Part shown: piece by piece, positions 36,025 through 46,009 of the stretch
Layout of the letters: each line of letters starts with the position of its first letter
Numbering within the stretch: position 1 is the stretch's first letter
Source of the DNA: CAIQPS01 sp963843455
Lineage (GTDB): Bacteria; Actinomycetota; Thermoleophilia; RBG-16-64-13
Length of the DNA: 64,000 nucleotides
Assembly (NCBI GenBank): GCA_963843455.1
Contig: CAWJKE010000015.1
Location: 210,034 to 274,033, forward strand
Direction of reading: 5' to 3'
The notes under the pieces: generated by a model
The model's database searches: none
What the model saw: only the letters and a program-made list of their open reading frames with translations
Told to the model about the DNA's origin: nothing
Made by a program: the position numbers and the translations under genes

Positions 36025-36361
36025 TTCCCATCCCTTTGTCGGGTTCCGGACCTAGCATATCGCAAAAAGCGCTTCCGACACGGGTAACCGACCGAAAAGT
36101 GACCACGTTGAAGTCGTGAATGCCGGCTCCACGAGGGCCGAATCAAAGACAGAAACTCGAGTGTGGACGCATTCGTCACAGGAGTGCTATCCCGGTAGGG
36201 CCGGCGTTAGGGATAACAGCGTGGCTGGTCAGGGGGTCAGTGGGCGGTCACCTGCCTGTTGTCTCTCGCGCTCTCGTTGGCCGCATGAGCAGACCAGCCG
36301 CGCGCCCTACGGTCTATGGTCTCGCTTTGACGCACCCCCAGATGGCAACCACGGCAGGCGC
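36025..36361. other. Intergenic region holding a duplicated flank
   Basis: No gene is seen. The stretch 36196-36296, downstream of the SpoIID gene, is an imperfect direct repeat of 33773-33874, with shared blocks such as GAGCGTGGCTG versus CAGCGTGGCTG and CTCGTTGGCCGC. The amidase promoter should lie near 36030-36100. Confidence 0.55.
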
Positions 36362-37578
36362 CTAGACGATCGTCCCCAGGATGTCGAAGGCGTCGACCCC
36401 GATATAGGCCCCAGCCGCAGCGGGGTTCTTGGTGCCGGTGTAGGCGATGGTGAGGGTGTGGGCGCCGTCTGTGGAGGCCGGTCGCACTCCATACCTTCTG
36501 CTGCCACTTGGTGTCTGGGCTGTAGAGGTCGACGGTGACGGGAGCGTCACTGTCTAGGGTCACTTGGGCGATGCCGTAGTTGGGGCTCTTGACCGTGATC
36601 CAGCCGATCGAGGTCCCGGTGAACTTCACCGTCGCTAGACTCCCGCTGGTGTTCGCATATCCCCAGGAGCCCCCCGAAGCCCCGGGGTTAAGACCGGTGC
36701 CCCAGGAGCCGGTAAAGGAGAGATGGGTGTCGGTCTGCTGGTAACGGGTGGGGGTGGGCGGAGGAGGCGGACCGCCCGCCTGGACGATCGTCCCCAGGAT
36801 GTCGAAGGCGTCGACCCCGATATAGGCCCCAGCCGCAGCGGGGTTCTTGGTGCCGGTGTAGGCGATGGTGAGGGTGTGGGTGCCGTCTGTGGAGGCCGGT
36901 CGCACTCCATACCTTCTGCTGCCACTTGGTGTCTGGGCTGTAGAGGTCGACGGTGACGGGAGCGTCACTGTCTAGGGTCACTTGGGCGATGCCGTAGTTG
37001 GGGCTCTTGACCGTGATCCAGCTAAGAGAGGTCCCGGTGAACTTCACCGTCACTGAGACTCCCGCTGGTGTTCGTGTATCCCCAGGAGCCCCCCGAAGCC
37101 CCGGGGTTAAGACCGGTGCCCCAGGAGCCGGTAAAGGAGAGATGGGTGTCGGTCTGCTGGTAACGGGTGGGGGTGGGCGGAGGAGGCGGACCGCCCGCCT
37201 GGACGATCGTCCCCAGGATGTCGAAGGCGTCGACCCCGATATAGGCCCCGACAGCAGCGGGGTTCTTGGTGCCGGTGTAGGCGATGGTGAGGGTGTGGGT
37301 GCCGTCTGTGAGGCCGGTCGCACTCCATACCTTCTGCTGCCACTTGGTGTCTGGGCTGTAGAGGTCGACGGTGACGGGAGCGTCACTGTCTAGGGTCACT
37401 TGGGCGATGCCGTAGTTGGGGCTCTTGACCGTGATCCAGCCAAGGGAGGTCCCGGTGAACTTGACTGTCACTGAGACTCCCGCTGGTGTTCGTGTATCCC
37501 CAGGAGCCCCCCGAAGCCCCGGGGTTAAGACCGGTGCCCCAGGAGCCGGTAAAGGAGAGATGGGTGTCGGTCTGCTCG
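36362..37578 (-). repeat. Three tandem surface modules in the SpoIID gene
   Basis: Approximate limits are 37578-37205, 37160-36785 and 36745-36362. The second and third units and their linkers are almost identical at DNA level over about 400 bases. Four of the seven module frameshifts are here, so no copy after the first break is read in frame as the sequence stands. Confidence 0.85.
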
Positions 37579-38690
37579 GAGCGGGTAAAGCCCGGTGCAA
37601 TGATACCGACCGGATCCCAGTAGTAGTGGATGATCTGCTGCCAGTCCCAACCCTTATCACGGGCCAAGTAGTAGGTACCATACTGGGGCATGCGGCCCGG
37701 ATCGATCGGGCAGCGATAGACAGCATTAAGACTGCTGTGCCCGCAATACTGGATGGCGAAGAGGGAGCCACTCCTCAGCACGTAGTTGCCCCAGGTGTAG
37801 TCCACCGCGGCGTCTGTACGCGGATCGGAAACGGCCGGGTCGTACAATTGGTCGGCCCAACCGTCCTGCACGTCGTAACCTTGAGAGGGGTATTTGCCTC
37901 CAATGCTTACGTAGTACCAGGCGTACTCTTCCACCGCGATCGCTCCAGCACGAAGAGATTCCGCCGGCCACTGTGGCAGCCATTCGGAGGGAAGCACGTG
38001 CTTGCAGTAGAACTTGAAGTCGACGACTTGAATGACGCCGAGTGAGGTCCGATAGACCCGAATGGTCGCGGGCGGGGTCAACGCGGCGGCGGAGGCGAGG
38101 GCAGGCGTGGCAGCGGCGGGAGTGGTGCTGGAGGCGGCAACCGCGCCGGCCAGGCCGGACGAAGTCGACAGTCGGTCGACGAGTGGGCGGGGAAGCGAAT
38201 AGAGGACAGCTTCCTTTACCCCCTGAGGCGTGAGCAGTGGGTCAAGCCTAAGCTGCGGCTCAGTTGCCCGTACGACCGATTCCTCTCGTAGGTAGCCGGC
38301 CGCCTCGTACAACGCGGCCAGTTTGTCGCCGGCGACTGTCGCCACGGTCAATTTGAAGTCACCGGCGGCGTCGGCGACCGCCGTCCCGGCAGGGGACCCA
38401 TCTTGTTTCAGAATCGTGACTCGGGCTCCGCCTATGGCTTGTCCGGTGGTGAAGTCGCGGCATCGACCCGAGATCGCCACGCGTAGCTCAACGGCCGGAG
38501 AAGTGGCAGCCGGCAGAAGGCTGGGCCTGTCGGCCGCAGCCGCCGGCCCGGGTAGTGACAACACCAGGGCGGGAACAGCCAGGCCAGCCAGGCAAAGGAG
38601 TGGGAGAACGCGACGAAAGAATAGCCACCGCCTGTTGTGCGGGCGCCATCCAGACGTGGCTGCGGTTGCTCGGTCGACCCGTAAATGCAT
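36362..38690 (-). CDS. SpoIID/LytB-domain protein with three C-terminal modules (four frameshifts)
   Basis: The ATG at 38690 has an AAGGGG box and opens a signal peptide (FFRRVLPLLCLAGLAVPALV). A carboxypeptidase-regulatory-like segment (GGARVTILKQDGSPAG) comes first, then the SpoIID/LytB domain with RAGAIAVEEYAWYYV, YDVQDGWADQLYDP and RDKGWDWQQIIHYYW. Relatives are lytic transglycosylases or amidase enhancers. Three shared modules follow, linked by Pro-rich QAGGPPPPPTPTR. The frame breaks at about 37472 and 37054 (SGSL site) and at 36891 and 36474 (ATGL site). The final frame ends GTIV at 36362. The catalytic domain is intact. Confidence 0.8.
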
Positions 38691-39003
38691 CTGGGACCCC
38701 TTCCTCCCGAGTTGGCGTTCCGAAGACCGCGGCACCCAGGGAGCGAGTGATAGCCCTGCATTTTAACCCCAGGAACGCTTTGCTGTCCGCAACTCACAGG
38801 TACGCATGGGGGTACCGAGCTGGATGAGGGAGAGGGGGAGCGCATAGGACGTGCATGCGATTACGCGAGAGCTCTCGTCAGGACGACGGCTTTCCATGGG
38901 CGGCGATGTCCACATGGCAGAACCCTGAGGGTTCAAACGTGAGCATCATCTCCATAACGGTGCGATGTCACGATGAAGTCCCAGTACGGCCCGTCCTTGA
39001 CTC
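38691..39003. other. Intergenic region with duplicated 3' flank
   Basis: No gene seen. The last 35 bases before the NlpC gene end (from 38969) are nearly the same as the flank after the amidase gene (from 34080), starting with CACGATGAAGT. The copies thus extend past the stop codons, which points to DNA-level duplication or conversion of whole gene ends. Confidence 0.6.
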
Positions 39004-40222
39004 CTACTGCAGCCCCCCGATCACGTCGAAGGCGTCGACCCCGATATAGTCCCCAGCCGCAGCGGGGTTCTTGGTGCCGGTGTAGGCGATGGTTACAGTG
39101 TGGGCGCCGTCTGTGAGGCCGGTCGCACTCCATACCTTCTGCTGCCACTTGGTGTCTGGGCTGTAGAGGTCGACGGTGACCGGAGCGTCACTGTCTAGGG
39201 TCACTTGGGCGATGCCGTAGTTGGGGCTCTTGACCGTGATCCAGCTGATCGAGGTCCCGGTGAACTTCACCGTCACTGAGACTCCCGCTGGTGTTCGCGT
39301 ACCCCCAGGAGCCCCCGGAAGCCCCGGAACTCTGGCCGGTCCCCCAGGAGCCGGTGTAGGCGAGATGGGTGTCGGTCTGCTCGGAGCGGGTGGGGGCGGG
39401 TGGAGGAGGCGGCGGTGGAGGAGGACCGCCCGCCTGGACGATCGTCCCCAGGATGTCGAAGGCGTCGACCCCGATATAGTCCCCAGCCGCAGCGGGGTTC
39501 TTGGTGCCGGTGTAGGCGATGGTGAGGGTGTGGGCGCTGTCTTGGAGGCCGGTCGCACTCCATACCTTCTGTTGCCACTTGGTGTCTGGGCTGTAGAGGT
39601 CGACGGTAACCGGAGCGTCGCTGTCCAGGGTCACCTGGGCGATGCCGTAGTTGGGGCTCTTGACCGTGATCCAACCGATCGAGGTCCCGGTGAACTTCAC
39701 CGTCACTAGACTCCCGCTGGTGTTCGCATATCCCCAGGAGCCCCCGGAAGCCCCGGAACTCTGGCCGGTGCCCCAGGAACCGGTGTAGGAGAGACGGGTG
39801 TCGGTCTGCTCGGAGCGGGTGGGGGTGGGAACGGTCTGCGCCTTGACAACGGTGCCGATAACGTCAAACGCGTCGACGCTGACGTTGGCGGCGGTGGCGG
39901 CAGCGTTCTTGTTGCCCGTCCGAGTTATCGTGACCGTGTGCGTCCCAGTGGGCAAGAGCCCGGTATCCCATACCTTCTGCTTGTACGCGGCGCTCGCGCC
40001 GTAGAGGTCCACCGTCTGGGGGGCCTTCCCGTCCACCGAAACCGAGGCCTGCCCGTAGAGCGAGCTCTTCTCAGCGATCCACTGCAGATAAACCCCGTTG
40101 AAGGTAACAGTCACTGAGAATCCGGCGGAGTTGGAGTAGCGGAAGCTGCCACCCGAGGCCAAGCTGGTCGAGCCAGTGCTCCAAGCACCGGTGTATGCCA
40201 GAAGCGAGCTCGTCTGCTCGAC
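39004..40222 (-). repeat. One divergent and two near-identical surface modules in the NlpC gene
   Basis: Limits are about 40222-39850 (divergent: GAWSTGSTSLASGGSFRYS), 39820-39435 (intact) and 39392-39004 (frameshifted). The divergent copy is probably the ancestral type, still in frame and about half identical in protein to the others. A run of nine prolines links the last two. Confidence 0.85.
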
Positions 40223-41945
40223 GCGAGTGTAGGGGGACATCAAACGGCGCGCTGTCGCGTAATTGCTCCGGTACACGTCCTCGATGGTGACCAGATCACC
40301 GCTGCGCGGCGCGTTGATCATCAGGCCCCCGCCCACATACATACCCACGTGGCTGATCGGACTGTTGAAGAAGACGAGATCGCCCGGGAGCAGATCGTCC
40401 TTGGCAACTGGAGTGCCGTAGTTGGCCTGATAAGTGGACTTGTGAGGAAGGGTGACTCCGGTCTGCGCCGCGTACTTGTTGTACACGTACATGGTGAAGC
40501 CCGAGCAGTCGAAGCCGCTTGTGCCTGCTCCCGCCCACACGTAGGGAACGCCAAGATACTTGACCGCTTCCTGTACCACCTTCATGGCGGCCAGTGCCGG
40601 CCCGGTTTCGGAGAGGTAGAAGTACACGTCCTTCGGATTGCTGGGATTCATGTGCCAGTAGTTGTAGACCAGGATCTCAGCCGCTCCCTGTTCCGTAGCG
40701 GCCGGCAGTGAGTCGATGGTCAAAGAGGTGTCGGAGTTCACCTTCCAACTCCCGGCCGGCAGGTCGGTCTTGCCTATCCGGACTTTCGTCGCCCCGGTGA
40801 AGCCCGAGCCGGTGACGGTGAGGGCCCCGCCGCCGCCGAGCGAGCCGCTGGTCTTGCTCAGCCCGGTAACTCGGGGGCTGTTCAAGCTCTTCACCTGCCG
40901 GATCGCCGCAAAGCTCCACGCCCCGGACAGCACCTGGTCATAGTCCGGCCTCATGAACTCGATCGAGTCGATGTCTTTCCCGTGCTCCTTCAGGTGGCTG
41001 ACCACGGTCGAGTGTAAGCCGGTGGACCTCGAAAGTAGGAAGGCGCCGCCCTCTCGCGCGATATGAGAGGCAAGGAGCACGTTATCCGGGAAGTTCTCGC
41101 CGTACGCAACGCTGCCGCCCTGTTCCTCGCCGAGCGCCAAATGGGTGTAGGTCGCCCACCCCTGCTGGACCGCGTATTCAGCCATGGCCAGGGCCTCGGT
41201 GTAGCGGGCGCCGGGATCATCGGTGGCAGAGCTGGTACCCATGATCGTCTTCTCTATCGTGAAGCCGGGGACCCCGGGATCCACGCTTGTGTCCACCCGG
41301 ATCCCGGTCGTGACCCCCAAATCCACTATGGCCTGGGCGGAGGCGGACGGGAAAGGCCCGGCGGTGGGAGTCAGCAGGATGGGCCAGCCGTTGGCGGCGG
41401 CGACCGCGGCTGCAGCCAGCGACGAGCCATAGGCGTCGCCGGGTACGATGAACGCGCGCGCGGGAGTACCACCCGTAAGCTCTTTCACCTTGCCCGCTAC
41501 GAGCGCGGCCGTCTGGTAGCGGTCAGAGCCCGTGAGGACGACGACCTGCCCCGACGCCAAGGTGGGGAGGGCGGTCTTGACCGCATTGACGATGGTCGTC
41601 GAGAGGTCGACGATGAAGATCTTCGTCACCTTGAGGCGGACGAGCTCGTTTCGCACGCTGGTGCTGAGGCTCGTGGACGAGGTGAGTAGTAGAGGACCGT
41701 TGGCTGCTTTGGCGAGAACGGTCGCGGTCAGCGAGTCCGGACAGTTCTCGGAACCGGTTAGAACCGCAGCCGGCGCTCCGCCGGGGAAATCGTCCTGGGA
41801 GAGATACACAGAGTTGGTGATATGGCCGTAATCCGCGTCAACCGGAGTGGAGAAGGTTGTCGCCGCTGCCGTCCCAGCTGTGGTGAACAGGACAAGGAGA
41901 AGCGCGAACACGCCTACCAGCGAGTACGTCGTTCTTTTGATCACT
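39004..41945 (-). CDS. NlpC/P60 endopeptidase with cell-wall-binding repeats and three modules (one frameshift)
   Basis: From the GTG at 41945 (MIKRTTYSLVGVFALL) a signal peptide leads to three cell-wall-binding-repeat-2 units at about residues 35-330 (VVVLTGSDRYQTAALVAGKV is typical). A TIG/IPT domain (RVTGLSKTSGSLGGGGALTV) follows, then the NlpC/P60 peptidase near 450-560 with FDCSGFTMYVYN (catalytic Cys), SHVGMYVGGG (His) and MINAPRSGD. Next are one divergent module, one intact module and a last module that breaks frame at about 39277. Read through, it ends DVIGGLQ at 39004. A longer start at 42058 adds residues without homology. It should cut stem peptides in the wall. Confidence 0.87.
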
Positions 41946-42231
41946 GGTCTACCGCCTGCATCCTCGCAATATTCCTGCTCCTTTCGAAGCGCGGAAGCTC
42001 GCCGGCGCGCCATTCGTGTTTGTGGCGAGCGGCGCTCCCAGAGCCTATCCTGCCACACACGGGCGCTACGGGCAAACCGTTCGCGCTCCTACTTGTCCAT
42101 CGGCACCACCGGCTCGCGGGTTGAATCACTGCGCGCTGTCCACGCGATAGTGCCACTTGACGGAGAAGTCACTAGTATGAGATCGAGCCGAGTCGAGTCG
42201 AGCGACGTGGTCCAAGAGGTGATGACGCACC

Positions 42232-42954
42232 GTGAACAGCATTCAGTTCGAGAAAGCCTATGATCTAAGCGTTCTGACCTATTCCGACATGCAGATGCAT
42301 CCCGCGGAGGAGGCGGCGGGCGCGCGGACATCGGTCGAACGGCACGACATGCCCGAGGGCGCCCCTACCATGTGCGGTGGGGGCAGTGGACCTGCGCCGG
42401 GCTGGCCCATCTATCACGACGTGCAGATCACGACGCACACAGGAACGCATGTCGACGGAACCTGGCACTTCAACAAGCAGGGAAAGAGAATCGACCAATT
42501 CCCGCTCGACGTCTTCATGGGAACAGGCGTAGTGCTTGATTTTAGGCATCTGCAAGACTGCGCGCCCATCACGGGAGAGGACCTCGAAAGAGCGGAGCCC
42601 CGAATCGAGGAGGGCGACATTCTGATTGTCAATACGGGCCGGCACAAGCGATTCGGGACCAAGGAATATGGCACCTTGCACCCTGGACTGGACGGCGTTG
42701 CCGTAGAGAGATTCTTGCTGGAGAAGAAGATCAAGATGATCGGTATGGATACGATCTGCGTGGAACCGGGCAGCGAGCAGGATCACTGGGACCATCCGCT
42801 TCATCGAGTCTGCCTCATCGAGAACGAGATACTGCTCATAGAGAATCTGGGAGGACAGATCGACGAGGTGACCGGAAAGCGGTGCTACATCATGGCCCTT
42901 CCCGTCAAACTAAAGGCCGATTCCGGCCCGGCCAGAGTCATTGCGCTTGCCTGA
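42232..42954 (+). CDS. Cyclase family protein (kynurenine-formamidase-like hydrolase)
   Basis: A 240-residue metal-dependent hydrolase of the cyclase/KynB fold. The motif HTGTHVDGTWHF carries the metal ligands, and TGVVLDFRHL, DILIVNTGRH and VEPGSEQDHWDHPLH match the remaining active-site strands. Known members hydrolyse N-formylkynurenine, isatin or related amides. It starts at GTG behind AAGAGGTGATG. A short tandem GAGTC repeat lies 40 bases upstream. No kynurenine genes are nearby, so the substrate is open. Confidence 0.86.
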   Translation: MNSIQFEKAYDLSVLTYSDMQMHPAEEAAGARTSVERHDMPEGAPTMCGGGSGPAPGWPIYHDVQITTHTGTHVDGTWHFNKQGKRIDQFPLDVFMGTGVVLDFRHLQDCAPITGEDLERAEPRIEEGDILIVNTGRHKRFGTKEYGTLHPGLDGVAVERFLLEKKIKMIGMDTICVEPGSEQDHWDHPLHRVCLIENEILLIENLGGQIDEVTGKRCYIMALPVKLKADSGPARVIALA

Positions 42955-42987
42955 CACATGTGACCTTCGGACGCGGCCCATGCTCCG

Positions 42988-43671
42988 CTACAGGAGTCTG
43001 GAGAGCCTATACGTCTTCCATCCTGAAGCCGCACCGAAGACGATGAGCCCAGCCATGGCGACCACCGGCGCCGGAGAATCAGGGTTCCACAGCGAAACCG
43101 ATGACGCCACGACCCCTGCCACACCGAGTACCACGCTGGTCCAGCCGATTCCCCTGCCAAATCTAGGATTCTTGATCATTGCCGCTCCGAGGCAGACGAC
43201 CCCGATCGTCGCGAGGATCAGCCCCACGATCAACAGAGCATCGAATACCGCGTAGGCCGCGTTCCACAGTTCCAGCGCAGCCTGGTCGTTGATCGTTGCC
43301 CCCGGAGCACCCAAGAGATCGGAGACCGCCAGCGTGGTGATGTGCGGGAGCGCTCCCGCCGCGAGGATGACGAGTCCGACGATTCCCAGAACGCTTCCGA
43401 ATAACGCAGGCGCGAGACGCTCTTGCCGAAGGGCACGATACAGCGCCAGGAAGAAGGGAATCCACAGGATCATGACCGCAAGGTAGAGACCGTCTTCGAA
43501 CGTGCGAGCGACCCGGATCTCAGAGAAGCCCATCGGCTCATTTGGGTCCGATCCCACAAAGACGGCCACGATCACAAAAACAATCACAAGAACGATGCTT
43601 CCGACCATGCCGCCAAGACCGCCCCACCTCAAGACGCTTCTTTCCTGTTCGGCTCTCTGCGGTTCACTCAT
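42988..43671 (-). CDS. Multi-pass membrane protein of unknown function
   Basis: A 227-residue protein with about six hydrophobic helices, the first at GGMVGSIVLVIVFVIVAVF. It resembles DUF4386-like membrane proteins in layout, but I see no diagnostic motif. The ATG at 43671 has a GGGAGG box. It is convergent with the cyclase gene. Confidence 0.7.
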   Translation of the reverse strand: MSEPQRAEQERSVLRWGGLGGMVGSIVLVIVFVIVAVFVGSDPNEPMGFSEIRVARTFEDGLYLAVMILWIPFFLALYRALRQERLAPALFGSVLGIVGLVILAAGALPHITTLAVSDLLGAPGATINDQAALELWNAAYAVFDALLIVGLILATIGVVCLGAAMIKNPRFGRGIGWTSVVLGVAGVVASSVSLWNPDSPAPVVAMAGLIVFGAASGWKTYRLSRLL

Positions 43672-43818
43672 CACTGCCTCCCGATCTCCGGTCCACATCC
43701 AGGCTGGCTGCTTCTTGCGCAGCTTCAGTGTCTCGCTTCGTCAGGGCCGGTATATCAGGCACAAGGGGGGTTGCGGGCTGGCCGGCTGGGGGGACTTTCG
43801 CCTGGCCGGGTGGACGGG

Positions 43819-45219
43819 TCACTCCGGCAGTCTCACCCCTTGGCCTCGCAGGTTTGTCTGCAGTTCCTTGTAGTCGACTGTGCGCGGCTGGACCCCTGCC
43901 CTGACTGCCAGCGCCGCGGCTGTGCCCGCGGCCTGGCCGTAGGCGATGCAGTGCGGGATGATGTTGAACCACTGGTTGACGCTCGCCTTCGAGGAGAAGG
44001 CTCGGCACGCGACCAGCAGTCCGTCGATCTTGAGGGGCACCAGGCATCGGTAGGGAATGCAGATGGCAGGGTGTCTTGCCGAGATGTCGCCGTTGTCGTT
44101 GTTGGCCAGGACCACGATCGTATCGTCGAACACCTCATCCGATTCCATATCGCCGGGAGTGAGGATGTACTCGCCGATAACGCGCCGGCCGCCTTGCGTC
44201 CCCAATTGGGGCGCTGTCTGCATGATGAAGCACTTCTCGCAACCGGGCACGTTCTTGCGCAGGAATTCATAGGTGATCATCGCTATCTTGCGGCCCGCGA
44301 TGTCCACGCGCGTCAGTTCCTCCACGTCCATGGCGTCGGAGGCTACGGGCTTGATGTGCATCGGGTGAAACCAGAGGACGCCCTCCTGGTTGCGGAGAAG
44401 GCCCTTGAAATAGAAGGAATGCCCGCCCTTTTCGGTCAGATCCTGCATCAGAAGGGCGAACTCGTCAGGACGGGATCTCTGGAAGGCCTCCAGCCTACTT
44501 GTGTCGACATTCGCTATCCAGAAACTGGTGGCGAGCGCAGTCCGGAAGTTGCTCTGCAATTCGTCATCGAATTCCGCCCCGGACGCGACGAAGATGTCGC
44601 CATCACCCGTCGAGTCGATGACCACCTTGGCAAGTATTGCCTGGCGTCCCGACTTGCTCTCGAAGAAGACCCCTTTGGCCGTGTTCCCTTCCATGATCGG
44701 ACGGGTTCCCCAGGAATGGAGCAGCAGGTCGACCCCGGCTTCGGCCACCATGTCGTTGAGTTCGGCCTTGAGTACTTCGGGATCCAGGACGGCGGTGTAG
44801 AGCAGCCGTTCCCGCCCACCGAGGTTGGGATCCTTGCGCACGTAGAACCAGCCCATGTTCGCGTTCAGATAGTGGCTGAGCACCTTGGAGTCGGTGGTTC
44901 CAAAGTCTTCTTCGTTGGGGCAGAAGGCCGCGTTTCTGGCCTTCATCCGGTCGATGATCTCCTGGTTGAGGCCAAAGATGCGCTGCTTTCCGCTTATGTC
45001 GCTGAGATTCGGAAAGATGTTGACCAGGCCGCCGGTAGCCATTCCGCCCAGGTGACCATACCGCTCGATGAGAACCGTCTTGGCTCCCGATCTGGCCGCG
45101 GATATGGCCGATGCGAGACCGCCGGGTCCACCGCCGACCACAACGACATCCGCCTCTCTCACCACTCTGGTCTCTCGGGCCGGTTCGAGGATGGTCTTGT
45201 AGGGAGAGTCTGCTGTCAT
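43819..45219 (-). CDS. FAD-dependent oxidoreductase
   Basis: A 466-residue flavoprotein of the FAD_oxidored type. The FAD motif VVVVGGGPGGLASAISAARSG is followed by VLIERYGHLGGMATGGLV, the typical second contact; VVIDSTGDGDIFVASGAEF is the middle motif and the end holds YGQAAGTAAALAVRAG. This branch contains many fumarate-reductase-like and CoB-CoM-like enzymes of unknown substrate. No Fe-S motif is seen. It is a single gene, divergent from the ArsR-like regulator. Confidence 0.87.
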   Translation of the reverse strand: MTADSPYKTILEPARETRVVREADVVVVGGGPGGLASAISAARSGAKTVLIERYGHLGGMATGGLVNIFPNLSDISGKQRIFGLNQEIIDRMKARNAAFCPNEEDFGTTDSKVLSHYLNANMGWFYVRKDPNLGGRERLLYTAVLDPEVLKAELNDMVAEAGVDLLLHSWGTRPIMEGNTAKGVFFESKSGRQAILAKVVIDSTGDGDIFVASGAEFDDELQSNFRTALATSFWIANVDTSRLEAFQRSRPDEFALLMQDLTEKGGHSFYFKGLLRNQEGVLWFHPMHIKPVASDAMDVEELTRVDIAGRKIAMITYEFLRKNVPGCEKCFIMQTAPQLGTQGGRRVIGEYILTPGDMESDEVFDDTIVVLANNDNGDISARHPAICIPYRCLVPLKIDGLLVACRAFSSKASVNQWFNIIPHCIAYGQAAGTAAALAVRAGVQPRTVDYKELQTNLRGQGVRLPE

Positions 45220-45388
45220 TGGATCACCTTGTGGGGAGTTCGATTCTGAGCGGTGCTGGAAAGCAAAAAGCCCGTATATCAGGACCTTTCTATGGTAGCA
45301 GGCCCGGCAGCTGGATAGCCGGACGCCCGGTGCCGCTCGGCACAGTCGACGCCGAGGAACTCACGATGCTTGACAAGTCGTACCCAAG

Positions 45389-45420
45389 ATGCAAAGCTAT
45401 TTTGCAAATGTTCTTTGCAT
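45389..45420. promoter_or_regulatory. Nested palindrome, likely operator of the ArsR-like gene
   Basis: ATGCAAAG at 45389-45396 mirrors CTTTGCAT at 45413-45420, and TTTGCAAA at 45401-45408 has exactly the same centre (45404.5). A TTGACA lies 20 bases upstream. The site is 13 bases before the ATG of the ArsR-like regulator, so a bound dimer would block the start region and repress regulator and exporter together. Confidence 0.7.
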
Positions 45421-45433
45421 AATGGAGGCAGGG

Positions 45434-46009
45434 ATGAACGACAAGGGCGCGTACGAGATCACCACCGAAAGCGCGCTCCATGCGCTTGCTCATCCCCTCC
45501 GACTGCGCCTGCTCGGACTTCTCCGCGTCGACGGACCCGCTACGGCGAGCGGCCTCGCCCACCGAGTAGGCGAAAGCAGCGGATCCACCAGCTACCACCT
45601 CCGCCAATTGGCCGCGGCCGGCTTCATCAATGAGGCGCCCGAACTCGGTACCAAGCGAGAGCGCTGGTGGCGGGCTTCGCATCGGAAGACCTCGTGGTCG
45701 CCAGCACGGTTCCTCGACTCCGCCAGCGCGCGCCGCGACGATGTGTCTGTCCGGCGGGAGATCCTGCGGCTGCAGCAGGTCACGCTGGAGCAATGGCTCG
45801 TCGAGGAGCCGTCGTGGGGGAAGGAGTGGGCGGACGCGGCCGCAGATAGTGACCATCTGCTCGAGCTGACAGCCGACGAGCTTCGGTCGCTCAGGGAAGA
45901 GTACCTGGCGCTCGTGGGGCGCTATGAGGCCCCACGCGACGACAATCTGCCCCGGGAGCGGGTGTGGGCGATCTTCCACGCGGTGCCGGTGCGAGAGCTG
46001 CTGCGATGA
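45434..46009 (+). CDS. ArsR-type winged-helix transcriptional regulator
   Basis: A 191-residue regulator. The winged helix is at residues 10-75: ALHALAHPLRLRLLGLLRVD, then ASGLAHRVGESSGSTSYHLRQLAAAGFI. The C-terminal 110 residues are charged and helical, without obvious metal ligands, so the signal is probably organic. The ATG at 45434 has a GGAGG box; an upstream ATG at 45389 lies inside the palindrome. Its stop overlaps the MFS start (ATGA), so both are one operon and the regulator likely controls the exporter. Confidence 0.86.
   Translation: MNDKGAYEITTESALHALAHPLRLRLLGLLRVDGPATASGLAHRVGESSGSTSYHLRQLAAAGFINEAPELGTKRERWWRASHRKTSWSPARFLDSASARRDDVSVRREILRLQQVTLEQWLVEEPSWGKEWADAAADSDHLLELTADELRSLREEYLALVGRYEAPRDDNLPRERVWAIFHAVPVRELLR

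Noticed and set aside
34388..37475. Programmed ribosomal frameshifting as the cause of the SGSL-site breaks
   Set aside because: The site AGTCTCAGTG is not a known slippery heptamer and several breaks in one gene would each need efficient shifting. Kept only as a remote option; recombination or consensus error fits better.
34115..40222. Possible CRISPR or other nucleic-acid repeat array
   Set aside because: The unit is about 375 bases, codes for protein on the minus strand and has no short repeat-spacer structure.
43423..45249. Plus-strand open frame of 608 codons
   Set aside because: It is antisense to the FAD oxidoreductase and membrane protein genes, which have clear motifs; long antisense frames are usual at this GC content.
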